The notes under the pieces were generated by a model that did no database searches, was not told where the DNA came from, and saw only the letters and a program-made list of their open reading frames with translations. The position numbers and the translations under genes are program-made. 64,000 bases of DNA, from positions 2,020,245-2,084,244 of the forward strand of contig NW_020945064.1 of assembly GCF_900497805.2 (NCBI RefSeq). The letters are read 5' to 3'. Below are positions 10,690 to 20,789 of this stretch, piece after piece. The first letter of the stretch is position 1; each line of letters begins with the position of its first letter. This stretch comes from Vombatus ursinus. Taxonomy: Eukaryota; Chordata; Mammalia; Diprotodontia; Vombatidae.

Positions 10690-10897
10690 TTTAACATTCA
10701 CCAAGGCGTTCCCAATCTGTGCTGTTTCAGTAGGTGCTACGATTATCCCTATTCCACAGATGAAGAAATGGAGATGCAAAGATGGCAAGGCACCAGCCCA
10801 GCATCACTCAGCTAGCTAAAGGTTTGTAGCAGGATTTGAACTCAGGTCCACCTGCCCCAAATCCAGCAGAATTACCCGTGCTACTTCGCTGCTGTAT
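10690..10897 (-). mobile_element. MIR-type SINE
   Basis: 'ttccacagatgaagaaatgg', 'catcactcagctagctaaag' and 'aggatttgaactcaggtcca' are the minus-strand MIR landmarks. Confidence 0.75.
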
Positions 10898-11082
10898 TTA
10901 TACACACACACACACAGACACACAGAGTTTAACAGCGTGAAACTGTACTAAGACTTTTGGGACACACATATACATATATATAAATATTTATAAATATACA
11001 CGCACATGCATACACACAAACATATGTGTGTAAGCATGTATGCACACATGTGTGTATGTACACGCCCATACCCACACACCCA
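10898..11082. repeat. Imperfect (CA/TA)n microsatellite
   Basis: CACA, TATA and CATG units in a run, interrupted at 10925-10967 by 'gtactaagacttttgggaca', which resembles the end of a mariner-like MITE. Confidence 0.8.
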
Positions 11083-11089
11083 GGTCATC

Positions 11090-11348
11090 TCTCTGTCTGT
11101 TTATCTAGGCCTCTCTTCTAGGTGTTAAACGAGCCCACCATTTGGGTGGGGGCAGTAATTCTAGGTTTCAGTGGCTGCAAAGGGCTTCAGGCCTGTGTGG
11201 CCAGATACATAATAGGGAAAGTTAAAGGCAATTAGCTAGATCATTTGGGCAAAAGGAAGTAATTACCTCAACCCTTCATGTCATGGAAACCATAGACACC
11301 TATACTTCATGCTCGGTGGATATTAACCCATTAAAAATCATAGACGCG
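11090..11348. other. Repeat-poor block, candidate regulatory DNA
   Basis: No repeat recognised. Holds homeodomain-like ATTA cores in 'aaggcaattagctagatc' and 'aagtaattacctc'. Function is inferred only from composition and the absence of repeats. Confidence 0.3.
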
Positions 11349-11351
11349 CTT

Positions 11352-11602
11352 GGAAGAGCTAATAGCTTCCATTTACACGGCACTTTAAGGCCTGCAAAGT
11401 ACTTTATAAATATTACCTCATTTGGTCCTCAAAACAACCATGGGAAGGAGGGAGGAAGGTGCTATCATTATCCCCATTTTACAGAGAGAGAAACGGAGGC
11501 TGAGAGAGGTTGAAGTGACTTGCCCAGGGTCACACAGCAGGCAGCATCTGACTGCCTCTAGGTCCAGCGCTTTATCCGCTCTGATGCTAGCTCTCACGGG
11601 TA
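11352..11602 (-). mobile_element. Mar1/MIR-type CORE-SINE
   Basis: 'ggcctgcaaagtactttata', 'tatccccattttacagagag' and 'gtgacttgcccagggtcaca' place a minus-strand copy, with a degraded head near 'gcgctttatccgctctgatg'. The run to 11943 holds only a possible SINE head fragment at 11725-11830. Confidence 0.88.
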
Positions 11603-11943
11603 GGAGATCTGCCGATCTTTCTGGATGACCCTTAGTGATGACGACACATCGATAACTCACAACCTTTCTCTCCAGGAAAGGCTCCCCTCATTTGGCACCT
11701 TTTCATCCTACATTCTTCCTACACATATATGTCTGGTCCAGCGTTAAAGAGTGAGAACTGAGTCTGGAGGTCCAGGGTTCTTGACTCCCAATCCAACTCT
11801 TCTGGTCTTTAATCTGTAGTTAATCAAGTAGAAAGGAACAGGAAGTCTGAGCCACCAGAGAAGCTGCCAGATGGTCCAAGGATGGTCAAGTTGGCCCAGG
11901 TCATAAATGAAATGGGTCCAAGCTTCCATGTTCATCAACACTG

Positions 11944-12182
11944 GCGGCCAGCTGGCACAGTGGACAGAGTTCTGGGCCTGGAGTCAAGAAGACCTGAGTT
12001 AAAATCTTGCCTCAAATACTTATTACCTGTGTGACCCTGGGCAAGTCATTTAACCTGCTTTCCTTAAACTACTGGAGAAGGAAATGAAAAACCCCTCCAG
12101 TGTCTTTGCCACCAAAACCCCATGGCTAACATCCATGGGGTCCAAAGAGCTGGACGCTACTGAATAACAAGAAGAACAGTAA
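11944..12182 (+). mobile_element. tRNA-headed marsupial SINE, long form
   Basis: 'cagctggcacagtggacaga', 'tgtgaccctgggcaagtcat', 'ggagaaggaaatgaaaaacc', then a copy-specific duplication of 'atggctaacatccatggggt'-type sequence and 'gaataacaagaagaacag'. Confidence 0.9.
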
Positions 12183-12295
12183 CAACAATAGTGCCCGTGA
12201 GGGGCAACTATATTTCCAGCCTTTGCGAGAGAGGGAGATCCAGTCTCAGCAGCAACATTAGTTAATTAATGAAATAAAATTATGTAAATTTCAAC

Positions 12296-12543
12296 TAGGC
12301 CGCTAGGTGGCGCAGTGGATAGAGCACTGGGCCTGGATTCAGTAAGATTCATCTTCTTGAGTTCAAATCTGCCTTACAGCTGTGTAGCCCTGGGCAAGTC
12401 ACTTAACCCAGTTAGCCTTGGTTTCCTCATCTGTAAAATGAGCCGGAGAAGGAAACGGCAAACAACTCTAGTATCTTGGCCAAGAAAACCCAAATGGGGT
12501 CACAAAGAGTCAGACATGGCCGAAAAATGACTGAACAACAAAG
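12296..12543 (+). mobile_element. tRNA-headed marsupial SINE, long form, CTCF-like head intact
   Basis: Near-consensus head 'gctaggtggcgcagtggata' and full body ending 'atgactgaacaacaa'. 'atttcaa' before (12288-12294) and after (12544-12550) is a possible short target duplication. AGGTGGCGC at 12305-12313 matches the CTCF core. Confidence 0.93.
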
Positions 12544-12550
12544 ATTTCAA

Positions 12551-13780
12551 TTATTGATACCATCATGGTGATTGTTGAGAGTCAGCTATGTCGCATATTA
12601 TCTCCTCTGACCCTTCTCACCATTTCTAGCTACCTCTTGGGAGACAAACCATCTCTTGGTAGCCAAAGATGTTTGTCTCCCAGATGTTGTGTGTGTGTGT
12701 GTGTTTTTTTTTAAGATGTCTTATATTCCAAAAATTATCTGGGGAGATAGGTAGAATAAATTCATTTCTAACTGTAGGCTTAAAACATCAATAAAAGTGA
12801 GATCTGGGCTAGAATTCAGCAGAAACAGGCTGAAATTGTGAGGGGATTAAAAGAATTTTTAGACTTGAGAGCTGTTCCATGAACTTTAAATAGAGGATAA
12901 GAATGAAATTCTGGCTCCTAAACCATCCAGTTTAAAACCATATTCTACATTTACTGTAATTCTGCAGCCATTAGGCCTCAGACAGGTATTAAGTCTGTGA
13001 CACGAAGTAATGAGACAGACAATGGAAGTACACGCTATGAATTCCTCAACCTTGGGGAGCAAAGAGCTGGCTCATCCGTTTCACAATCAAGGCAAAGATA
13101 AAAGACCTCATTCCAAATGGTGGCTGCCTCCTCCCCAATCCTACCATTCCATTCTGGTGTTTTCCTTGATGCGGAAAGTATTATTAATGTCAGTATCACT
13201 AGTACTTGTAAAAGATTCATAGACTATTTCCACTCTTGCTCCTTGAATCCCCTCTTCTGCTGCTACCATCCTGTTCAGAGCTACTGTTAGGTAGTCTGGA
13301 GAAATTAGCTATAGTTTGTCTCACACGCTTCCCTTTCTCTCCTTTTTTCTTCTTTTTCCTTTTTTTTAAAAAAAATATTTCTAATAGTTTCTCTGCCCCC
13401 CTTTAGGAAATGGGGTCTAATTGGCTTGGCAAATTCCCTTGATGTCAGACCACAAGAGGAATATCTGAGAGAGCTAGGGAGGAAAGACATGGGAGTTTGG
13501 TAATGTCCTATATAACACTACTAGGAAGCAAACAACTGAAATGACTTAACAACAACAAAAAAAGATAGGAAATTACTTTTAAAAATGGAACCTACCAGCT
13601 GCTTTCAAATTCCCACTGAAGAAAGCATAGACTAATTGCAAACTACTGACATTTAACCCATTTACTATTCAACCAAATCTAAGTATCACAGACTTGCCAA
13701 CATTTGTTACTAGAATATTGGAATACTCATATAGGGAACATGTCTGAGTGGTTATGGCCCCAAAGTCTCTGTACTGGGAC
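12551..13780. other. Unassigned sequence
   Basis: Contains a (TG)n run at about 12688-12703 and an A/T-rich stretch at 13340-13385. No repeat family, exon or RNA gene recognised. Confidence 0.3.
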
Positions 13781-13781
13781 A

Positions 13782-13872
13782 TTTCTAGTATTTGAATGTA
13801 AACTTCTTCAGGGCATGTACTCTTCATTTTAGTTTCTGTATCTTTAGCACCTAGCACCATGCTTGGCTCATA
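13782..13872 (+). mobile_element. L2 LINE 3' end
   Basis: 'aacttcttcagggcatgtac', 'tctttagcacctagcaccat' and 'gcttggctcatagcaggtga' are the L2 terminal sequence. Confidence 0.8.
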
Positions 13873-13894
13873 GCAGGTGAATAATAATAAATGC

Positions 13895-13895
13895 T

Positions 13896-13946
<51 letters not shown>

Positions 13947-13958
13947 TGATTGATTGAT
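13895..13958. repeat. (GATA)n microsatellite
   Basis: About twelve GATA units followed by three GATT units, just after an L2 end. Confidence 0.95.
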
Positions 13959-14007
13959 CCCATGCCAGTATGGCACAAAACTAGTTGGCTTTGTAGAATC
14001 CAATAAA

Positions 14008-14068
14008 TGAGAGAAGAAGAAGAAAAAGAAGGAGGAGGAGGAGGAGGAGGAGGAGAGGAGAAAGAGAG
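14008..14068. repeat. (GAA/GGA)n purine tract
   Basis: GAA units pass into about eight GGA units; the plus strand is all purine over most of the run. Confidence 0.92.
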
Positions 14069-14099
14069 CCACCATTTCTGAATAACCCCCTCATCCTTC

Positions 14100-14920
14100 C
14101 ACCCACCAGATAATGACCTTGTTAACTTGAAAGGGAAAGATATTGGTAACACTGTGCTCATAATAGCAGTCATTGATGGCTGTGTTAGTATTGGGAGCCA
14201 AAGACAAACAAAGACAGCTTTGGTCTTTATAAGGGCTCTGGCCCTCAGAGGTCAGCAGAGTGCTACTCCTAAGGGGAATTTCATGAAGACTCCATGAAAA
14301 GAGAAAGGGACTTTCAGAAACCAGAAGCTTCCAGTTATTCCTTTACCACATGCTCTTCAGTGTATTTTCCCAAGGGACTTTGCGTATGTGAGGGGAGAGA
14401 GTATGTCCCAGACTTTTTGGGAGTTATTCTAATACCAACTGTTCTTACTCTACTATCTCAGTAAATATCATTTTCTAAAAAGAAAATTAAGTCTGTCTGT
14501 CTGGTAATTATTAGGGAGCACACTGGATGGGGGCTTATGAACAACAGATTAAAAATCACTCCAATGCCTCAGCCAGCACCTGGGTGCTAAACCTACCTGC
14601 AGTGGAGGTTGTAAGCATGAGACCAAAGGGAGTGTTACAGAATAAACATCAGCGAACAATCACTCTTGGTATAGGTAACATTAGGGGGAGCTTGAGTTTC
14701 CTCAGCCCTGGGGCTGCAGGCAACAATCACAGAGGGATAAGAGTTTGTCTCTGGTGCAAGACGCTCATGGTTAGGCTAGGCCAGGGGTGGGCACTAGTTC
14801 TGGGGAAGATTGCATTGGTAGAGACCTGCATGGTGTGCATACTTGGGAGTAGGAGAGAGATTGCCTGGGCCATAGTAGCACATATCCTCTCATGTAGTGG
14901 ACTATCTTAAATGGTATGGA
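14100..14920 (+). mobile_element. Possible old LTR-like fossil
   Basis: No known SINE or LINE fits. A TATA-like 'tttataag' near 14228 and a polyadenylation-like 'cagtaaatatcatt' near 14460 sit in an order that would suit a solo LTR followed by flanking or internal sequence. The boundaries and family are uncertain, and no coding domain is recognisable. It could equally be plain unique DNA. Confidence 0.22.
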
Positions 14921-15052
14921 GGTAATCCTGGCATGGCCTAAGAAGTCCATAGAACATCTGACAACCTCTCCTGTAGTGATGGGAAGGGAGCAATGCCCTG
15001 CTTAGGTGCCACAGTGAGAGTAATCTCTATCCTTAAAGGGATACCTAAACTA

Positions 15053-15292
15053 ACGGGTGCAGTGTATTAGAACACCAGGCCTGGAGTCAGGAGGACCTGA
15101 GTTTAAATCCAACCTCAGACACATACTAGCTGTGTGACACTGGGCACATCACCTAACCCTGTTTGCCTCAGTTTCCTCCTCTGTAAAATGAGTTGGAGAA
15201 GGAAATGGCAAACTGCTCCAGTATCTTTGACAAGAAAACCCCAAATGGGGTCATGAAGAATCAGACATGGCTGAGATGATTGAACAACAGCA
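15053..15292 (+). mobile_element. tRNA-headed marsupial SINE, long form
   Basis: 'gcctggagtcaggaggacct', 'gcctcagtttcctcctctgt', 'gagaaggaaatggcaaactg' and 'gaacaacagc' are in order. The head start is eroded. Confidence 0.92.
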
Positions 15293-16478
15293 AAGTTCTA
15301 CTATTTTTTTCCTCTGTCATAAAGAAGTTCCTAACAATCAAATACATCACTGAAAAGCATTCACATCTGTCGTGGAAGAATTGCTGTAGTTGGTGCGTGT
15401 ACATGTATGTGATGTTGAAATCCCCAAAATACCAGCTCAAGTCCTTCATTCCATTATGTATACAAGGCTCCAATATACATTGGTGATAAATTTCCAGAAG
15501 GGGTGGGATTGTGGTTTTGTTGGTATTTCCAAATGCAAAACAGTTCTCCCTTTCTTCCTCCATTGGGTTGTTACCAATTTTCAACATAATGAAAAGCCAG
15601 ATTTCAAAGCAAGATGCTGGAAATTTGGCTGGCAAAACATCCAAATTCCTTCATGTATTTATACATATATATTATGTATTTTAAACACAGAAAGTACACA
15701 TTTCTTCCAGCAAAGATGGTTGCATGCTCACGCTGACCTCTGTAGCAAAAAGGAAAAAAAAGACAACATTTGGCACCAGATCTATTTATGGATTTTTGCA
15801 TGAATGAAACCACCCCCACAATCCCAGATCCTAAAATCTCATGGAAGATTAACACAGGCATCAAACTGACATTACAAATTTAAGGGATTTAACTTCACTT
15901 CAACTTTTGAATAAACAAAAACCTAGTGACACTTTTTTGGACAACTTCAGCAGTATTCAACAACACATCCCAGATGTAGGGGCATAAAAAGACCAGAAAC
16001 CTATGCTCTCCATTTCATCACTAGTGGGGAGGGAGGGAAGGAGAGAAACAGGAACAGGCTAGGAAACAATTCATGCCTAAAAAGACACTAACCTATTTCA
16101 TTCATGCTACAATAGATAGATTAAATTGGCAACAACTGACTTGAAATCAGAGGATGAATGGTCCATAGCACTATGTGTTGATAAAAACGGGACAACCTTT
16201 CATCTATGAAGAAGCTAATAATCAACATTCAGTAGGACATCAGTAGGAGAGGCAGTTTTGACTGCCCCCCCCTCCCCAAACTCATTGATTTGTTGTCCTG
16301 GACCATCTGCACTCCAACCAACCACATTACCTAGCTGGAAGTCAACCAACTACATTTAGCTGGAGCAAACAGTCTTTACTTAAATGCAGCTGGTTTACAT
16401 AGGAGTTATCCTCTTCTCCCATTACTGAGTTCTTCCCAGAATCTCCATTTTGAGGAAAGGCCATCCTTCTTTCTTATA
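15293..16478. other. Unassigned sequence
   Basis: About 1.2 kb without a recognised repeat. Overlapping open frames of 127-137 residues occur on both strands around 15261-15864 but show no protein signature. Unidentified old repeat, processed pseudogene UTR or unique DNA are all possible. Confidence 0.3.
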
Positions 16479-16497
16479 CTTCTGATTTTTACTCTTT

Positions 16498-18572
16498 TTT
16501 TTGTTTTTCTTGTTTAAAATTAATTGATTTTGATTTATCAATAATCACTTCCATGTGCTTTTGAGATTAAAATTTTTCTCCCCCTTCCTCCCCACCACCC
16601 TCCCCAAGACGGTGCACAATCTGATATAGGATATACACATATATGTATGTATGTATATATACACACACACATATAATATACATATATATATATACATTCT
16701 TATTAAACATATTTTCAGATTAGTGATGTTGTAAGTAAAAATTAGAACCAATAGGAGGAACCACCAGAAAGAGGAAACAAAACTCAACAGAAGAAGAAGA
16801 AAACATAGCAAATAGTAAGCTTCAATCTGCATTCAAATTCCATAGTTCTTTCTTTAGACTTGGATAGGATTTTCCATCATGAGGCCTTTGGAGATGTCTT
16901 AGATCCTTGTATTGCTGAGAAGGGTTAAGTTTATCAATAGTAGTCATCGCACAACGTGGCTATTATTGTGAACAACATTCTCTTGGTTCTGCTCATTTCA
17001 TTCAGCATCAGACCATACAAGTCTTTCTAGGTCTTTCTGAAGTCAGCCTGTTCATCATTTCTTATAGCACAATAGTATCCCATTACATTCATATACCACA
17101 ACTTGCTCAGCAATTCTCCAATTGATGGGCATCCTCTCAATTTCCAATTCTTTGCCACTGCAAAAAGAGCTGATATGAATATTTTTGTACATGTGGGTCC
17201 TTTTCCCATTTGTATGATCTCTTTGGGATATAGTCCTAGAAGTGCTATTGCTGGGTCAAAGGGTATTCACATTTTTATAGTCCTTTGGGCATAGTTCCAA
17301 ATTGCTCTCCAAAATGGTTGGATCATTTCACAACTCCACTAACAATGCATTAGTGTTCCAATTTTCCCACATCTTCTCCAACATTTATCATTTTCCTGTT
17401 TTGTCATGTTGGCCAATCTGATAGGTGTGATGTGGTACCTCAGAGTTGTTTTGATTTGCATTTCTCTAATCAATAGTGATTTACAGCATTTTTTCATATG
17501 ACTATAAATGGCTTCAATTTCTTCATCTGAGAACTGCCTGTTCATATCCTTTGATCATTTATCAATTGGGGAATGACTTGTATACTTATAAATTTGACTT
17601 AATTCTCTAAATATTTTAGAAATGAGTCCCTTATCAGAGAGACTGGTTATAAAAATTCTTTCCCAATTTTCTACCTTCCTTCTAATCTTAGCTGTGTTGG
17701 CTTTGTTTGCACAAAAACTTTTCAATTTAATGTAATCAAAGTTATCTATTTTGCATTTTGTAATGTTCTCTATCTCCTGTTTGGTCATGAATTCTTCTGT
17801 TCTCCATAGATCTGAAAGGTAAACTATTCATTGCTCACCCAGTTTGCTTATAGTATCAGCCTTTATATCTAAATCATGAACCCATTTTGACTTTATTTTG
17901 GTATACGGTATGAGATTTTGGTCTATGCCTAGTTTCTGCCATACTCTTTTCCAGTTTTCCCAACAGTTTTCGTCAGTGAGTTCTTATCCCAGAAGCTGGG
18001 GTCTTCAGGTTTATCAAATAATAGATTACTATAGTCATTGACCTCTGTGACTTGCGTATTTAACCTATTCCACTGATCTGCCACTCTATTTCTTAACCAG
18101 TATCAAGCAGTTTTGATGATTGCTGCTTTATAATACAGTTTAAGATCTGGAATTGCTAGGCCACCTTTCCCTACCATTCTTTTGATTAGTTCCCTTGATA
18201 TTCTGGACCTTTTGTTCTTCCAAATGAATCTTATTATTTTTTCTAACTCTGTAAAATAGTTTTTTGGTAGTTTGATTGGTATGGCACTGAATAAGTAAAT
18301 TAGCTTAGGTAGAATTGTCATTTTTATTATATTACTCGGCCTACCCATGAGCAACTGATGTTTTTCCAGTTATTTAGATCTGACTTTATTTGTGTGAAAA
18401 GTGTTTTGTAATTGTGTTCATATAATTCCTGGGTTTGTTTCGGGAGGTAGACTCCTAAATATTTTATAATGTCTACAGTAAGTTTAAATGGAATTTCTCT
18501 TTCTATCTCTTGCTGTTGGGCTTTGTTGGTAATATATAGAAATGCTGATGATTTATGTGCGTTTGATTTTGA
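16498..18572 (-). mobile_element. 5'-truncated marsupial L1, minus strand
   Basis: The 3' UTR lies at 16500-16830 with a C-rich tract (the complement of the family's G-rich tract), a TA microsatellite at 16625-16700, then ORF2 C-terminus: minus-strand 'KIFISALFAVAKNWKLRGCP' and 'NVMGYYCAIRNDEQADFRKT' at 17027-17209, and upstream ORF2 pieces at 17339-18593 such as '[20 protein letters not shown]'. Several frame breaks. 'gatttttactctt' (16484-16496) and 'gattttgactctt' (18566-18578) are a candidate target duplication overlapping the 5' junction. Nearly the same sequence as the plus-strand L1 at 5.5 kb. Confidence 0.95.
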
Positions 18573-18589
18573 CTCTTGGGAACTCATCA

Positions 18590-18956
18590 CCATGCTTCAG
18601 TTGCCTTCTCACCCTGGAAATTCTCTCAGTGCTTGTGGCCTCCTTATTCTGGAAAATCCTTCCTCACCTTGGCTTTTTCATCCTGGAATATTCTTCAGCC
18701 CTTTTTCTATTGATGAGTTCTTTCTGGATCCTCCTTTTTGAAGAAGGGCCTAAAACAGCCACCCTTCTTTCCTCTCCCAGATCTGCTTCTATCTTTCCAA
18801 ATTTTGACCTCCATTTTATATAGTGTCTTCCCCTTTAGAATGTAAGGTCCTTGAGGGCAGGTCTTCCTTTTTGCTCATGCTTTATATACCCACCATGTGG
18901 CAGAGTGACTGGCACATAGTAAGCATTAATAAATGCTTGTTGGCTTGTAGTAAATT
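18590..18956 (+). mobile_element. L2 LINE, 3' end
   Basis: The terminal part is clear: 'tagaatgtaaggtccttgag', 'agagtgactggcacatagta' and 'taataaatgcttgttggctt'. The portion before 18780 is less certain. Confidence 0.8.
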
Positions 18957-18964
18957 GGAAGTCA

Positions 18965-19138
18965 GTTATTCAATAAACATTTTAAAGCACTTTCTATGCT
19001 CCAGTCAAGGGGAAAGCCCATTGGTGATCATCCATTCCAAACCTATTTTAATGAAAGAAGAAGCTGAGGCCTAGAGGTATTAAATGTCCTGGTGAAGAGA
19101 TATCTAGTTAGGCCTAAGACATGGGTTTGTGTCTGGGA
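18965..19138 (-). mobile_element. MIR-type SINE
   Basis: 'caataaacattttaaagcac' and 'gaagctgaggcctagaggta' are minus-strand MIR landmarks; strongly diverged. Confidence 0.5.
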
Positions 19139-19149
19139 TGGGCAAGTGA

Positions 19150-19430
19150 GAATAGTCAAAGCCACTCATTTGATTTCTTTGTTTAAATTGTTCTCCTGGT
19201 TTTCTTTACTTCACCTTGCATTGGTTCATACAAGTCTTCCCAGGTTTCTCTGAAACCACCTCCTTCATCATTTCTTACAGTAAATTAGTATCCAAATACC
19301 ACAACTTGTTCAACTATTACCCAGTGAATGGGAATGCCCTCAGTTTTCTTTGCCATCCAAAAAGAGCTGATATAAATATTTTTGTCCCTGTGGGTCCATT
19401 TCCTCTTTCTTTGTTCTCTCTGGAAACCCC
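19150..19430 (-). mobile_element. Old L1 ORF2 C-terminal fragment
   Basis: 'taccacaacttgttcaacta', 'aaaaagagctgatataaata' and 'ccctgtgggtccatttcctc' match the ORF2 end seen in the two younger L1 copies, but with far more differences. Confidence 0.85.
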
Positions 19431-19431
19431 T

Positions 19432-19510
19432 TTGGAAACTGAGGCCCTGATGACAAGTGACTTGCCTAAGGTGATTGTATGTAACAGAGCTATGCGGCTG
19501 ACATAGACAC
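19432..19510 (-). mobile_element. MIR-type SINE fragment
   Basis: 'ttggaaactgaggccctgat' then 'tgacttgcctaaggtgattg', a short minus-strand core. Confidence 0.55.
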
Positions 19511-20220
19511 TGGCTAGCTAATTCTGATGTATCAAACCTTTCTGTGATTTCATGTCTGATTCCTCATCCCATGACTTGTATTGGGATTCACATGTGTCTT
19601 AGCAGATGATTTAATGAATTATCTCCGCTACTTGTCTTGACCCCTCCCCCAACAAATTATTACCCAATGGCTGACCCAGAATGGCAGAGCTGGAAGGACC
19701 TCAGAATTTAACTCCTCCTTTCTGGTGATGAGCCTCTTTCAAAACATCAGTTGACAAGCCCCTCCAAACTTAGCTACTTTAGTTCTCAGAAGTCAGATGC
19801 AGTGTTTGCCTCTTGGCTCCTACTCAACACCTTTGTAAACAGGACAAAGATTGTAAAGAGACTGAAAAGGAGGAATCTTTAAAATAAGTACAAGAACAAA
19901 TTGTTCAAGAATTTTAGAAAGACCCATTGAGAAAACATAGATATTTAGATATCATAGATATCGCAAAGGACCTAAAAGGTCATCTCCTCCTGCATCCCAG
20001 CCATGGCAGGTGGATACTTGGCAAACACCACAATGACAGCATTTACCAAGTGAATTTGTCTATGGAATGCTTTTGAACATGAAATAAGTTAATAGAACTT
20101 ACAGATGCAGGTGCTTGAAATATGGAATGCTCCCAGAATAAGTAAGGATCAAGGAAATTTTTAGAGCTGAATAGAGAAAAACTAAACTCATTCTACTTTC
20201 CTATTTTAAACGTTATTCCC
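19511..20220. other. Mostly unassigned sequence
   Basis: Only short Ther1-like echoes ('gagctggaaggacctcagaa' near 19690, 'ggacctaaaaggtcatctcc' near 19970) can be seen. Confidence 0.3.
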
Positions 20221-20221
20221 C

Positions 20222-20588
20222 TCCACAAAATCTACCATCCAACCACAGCAGTCTATTGGCTTTCTCTCACACATTCCATCTCTGTCCCTCATGCCTGGAA
20301 TACTCTCTCTTCTCACCTCCACCGTGTGGAACCCCGGACTCTCTACACGTCTCAGCTCATATGCCACTGTTTGGACGAGCCTTTCCTAGTCCTCTGAGAT
20401 ACCATTACCTTCCCTTTGAGAGGACCATTCACTTCCCCTCTATATATCTTAAATGCAACTTGCTATTTATATACTGTCTGCTCCATTAGAATACAATCTC
20501 CTTGAGGGCAGGTATAACTTTTTACCTTTCTTGGTACAATGCTCAGCACAATGTCTAGCACACAGGAATCACATAGAACCACACCTTC
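20222..20588 (+). mobile_element. L2 LINE, 3' end
   Basis: 'ctcatgcctggaatactctc', 'tctccttgagggcaggtata' and 'tgctcagcacaatgtctagc' follow L2 order. The 77-residue open frame here is decayed L2. Confidence 0.85.
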
Positions 20589-20591
20589 ACT

Positions 20592-20662
20592 AGCATCAGT
20601 AAAAATAACCAGCATCTATTTAGAGATTTAAAGTCTGCAAAACATTTTATAAAAATATCTTA
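20592..20662 (-). mobile_element. Mar1-type SINE 3'-end fragment
   Basis: 'aaagtctgcaaaacatttta' is the complement of the Mar1 end. Confidence 0.5.
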
Positions 20663-20674
20663 ACAAGTGCTTTT

Positions 20675-20785
20675 TCATCACATATATGTATACTCACATA
20701 TGTATGCATATATGTGTGCGCATGCACGTTGCATATACACATATGTATGTATACATGTATATACATATACACCCATGTATGTAAT
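20675..20785. repeat. Imperfect (CA/TA)n microsatellite
   Basis: Alternating purine-pyrimidine units including CATATATG and TGCGCATGCACG. Confidence 0.85.
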
Positions 20786-20789
20786 TTCC

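Noticed and set aside
12296-12375. tRNA gene-like A and B boxes
   Set aside because: They belong to the tRNA-derived SINE head; the sequence does not fold as a full cloverleaf and is repeated many times in the window.
13895-13958. Regular short repeats reminiscent of an array
   Set aside because: A plain GATA microsatellite with no spacers; not a CRISPR array, and the host is an animal.
14527-14910. 127-residue frame on the plus strand
   Set aside because: No recognisable domain; length is within chance for this base composition.
15261-15864. Overlapping 127-137-residue frames on both strands
   Set aside because: No family words; overlap on opposite strands and lack of splice context argue against an exon.
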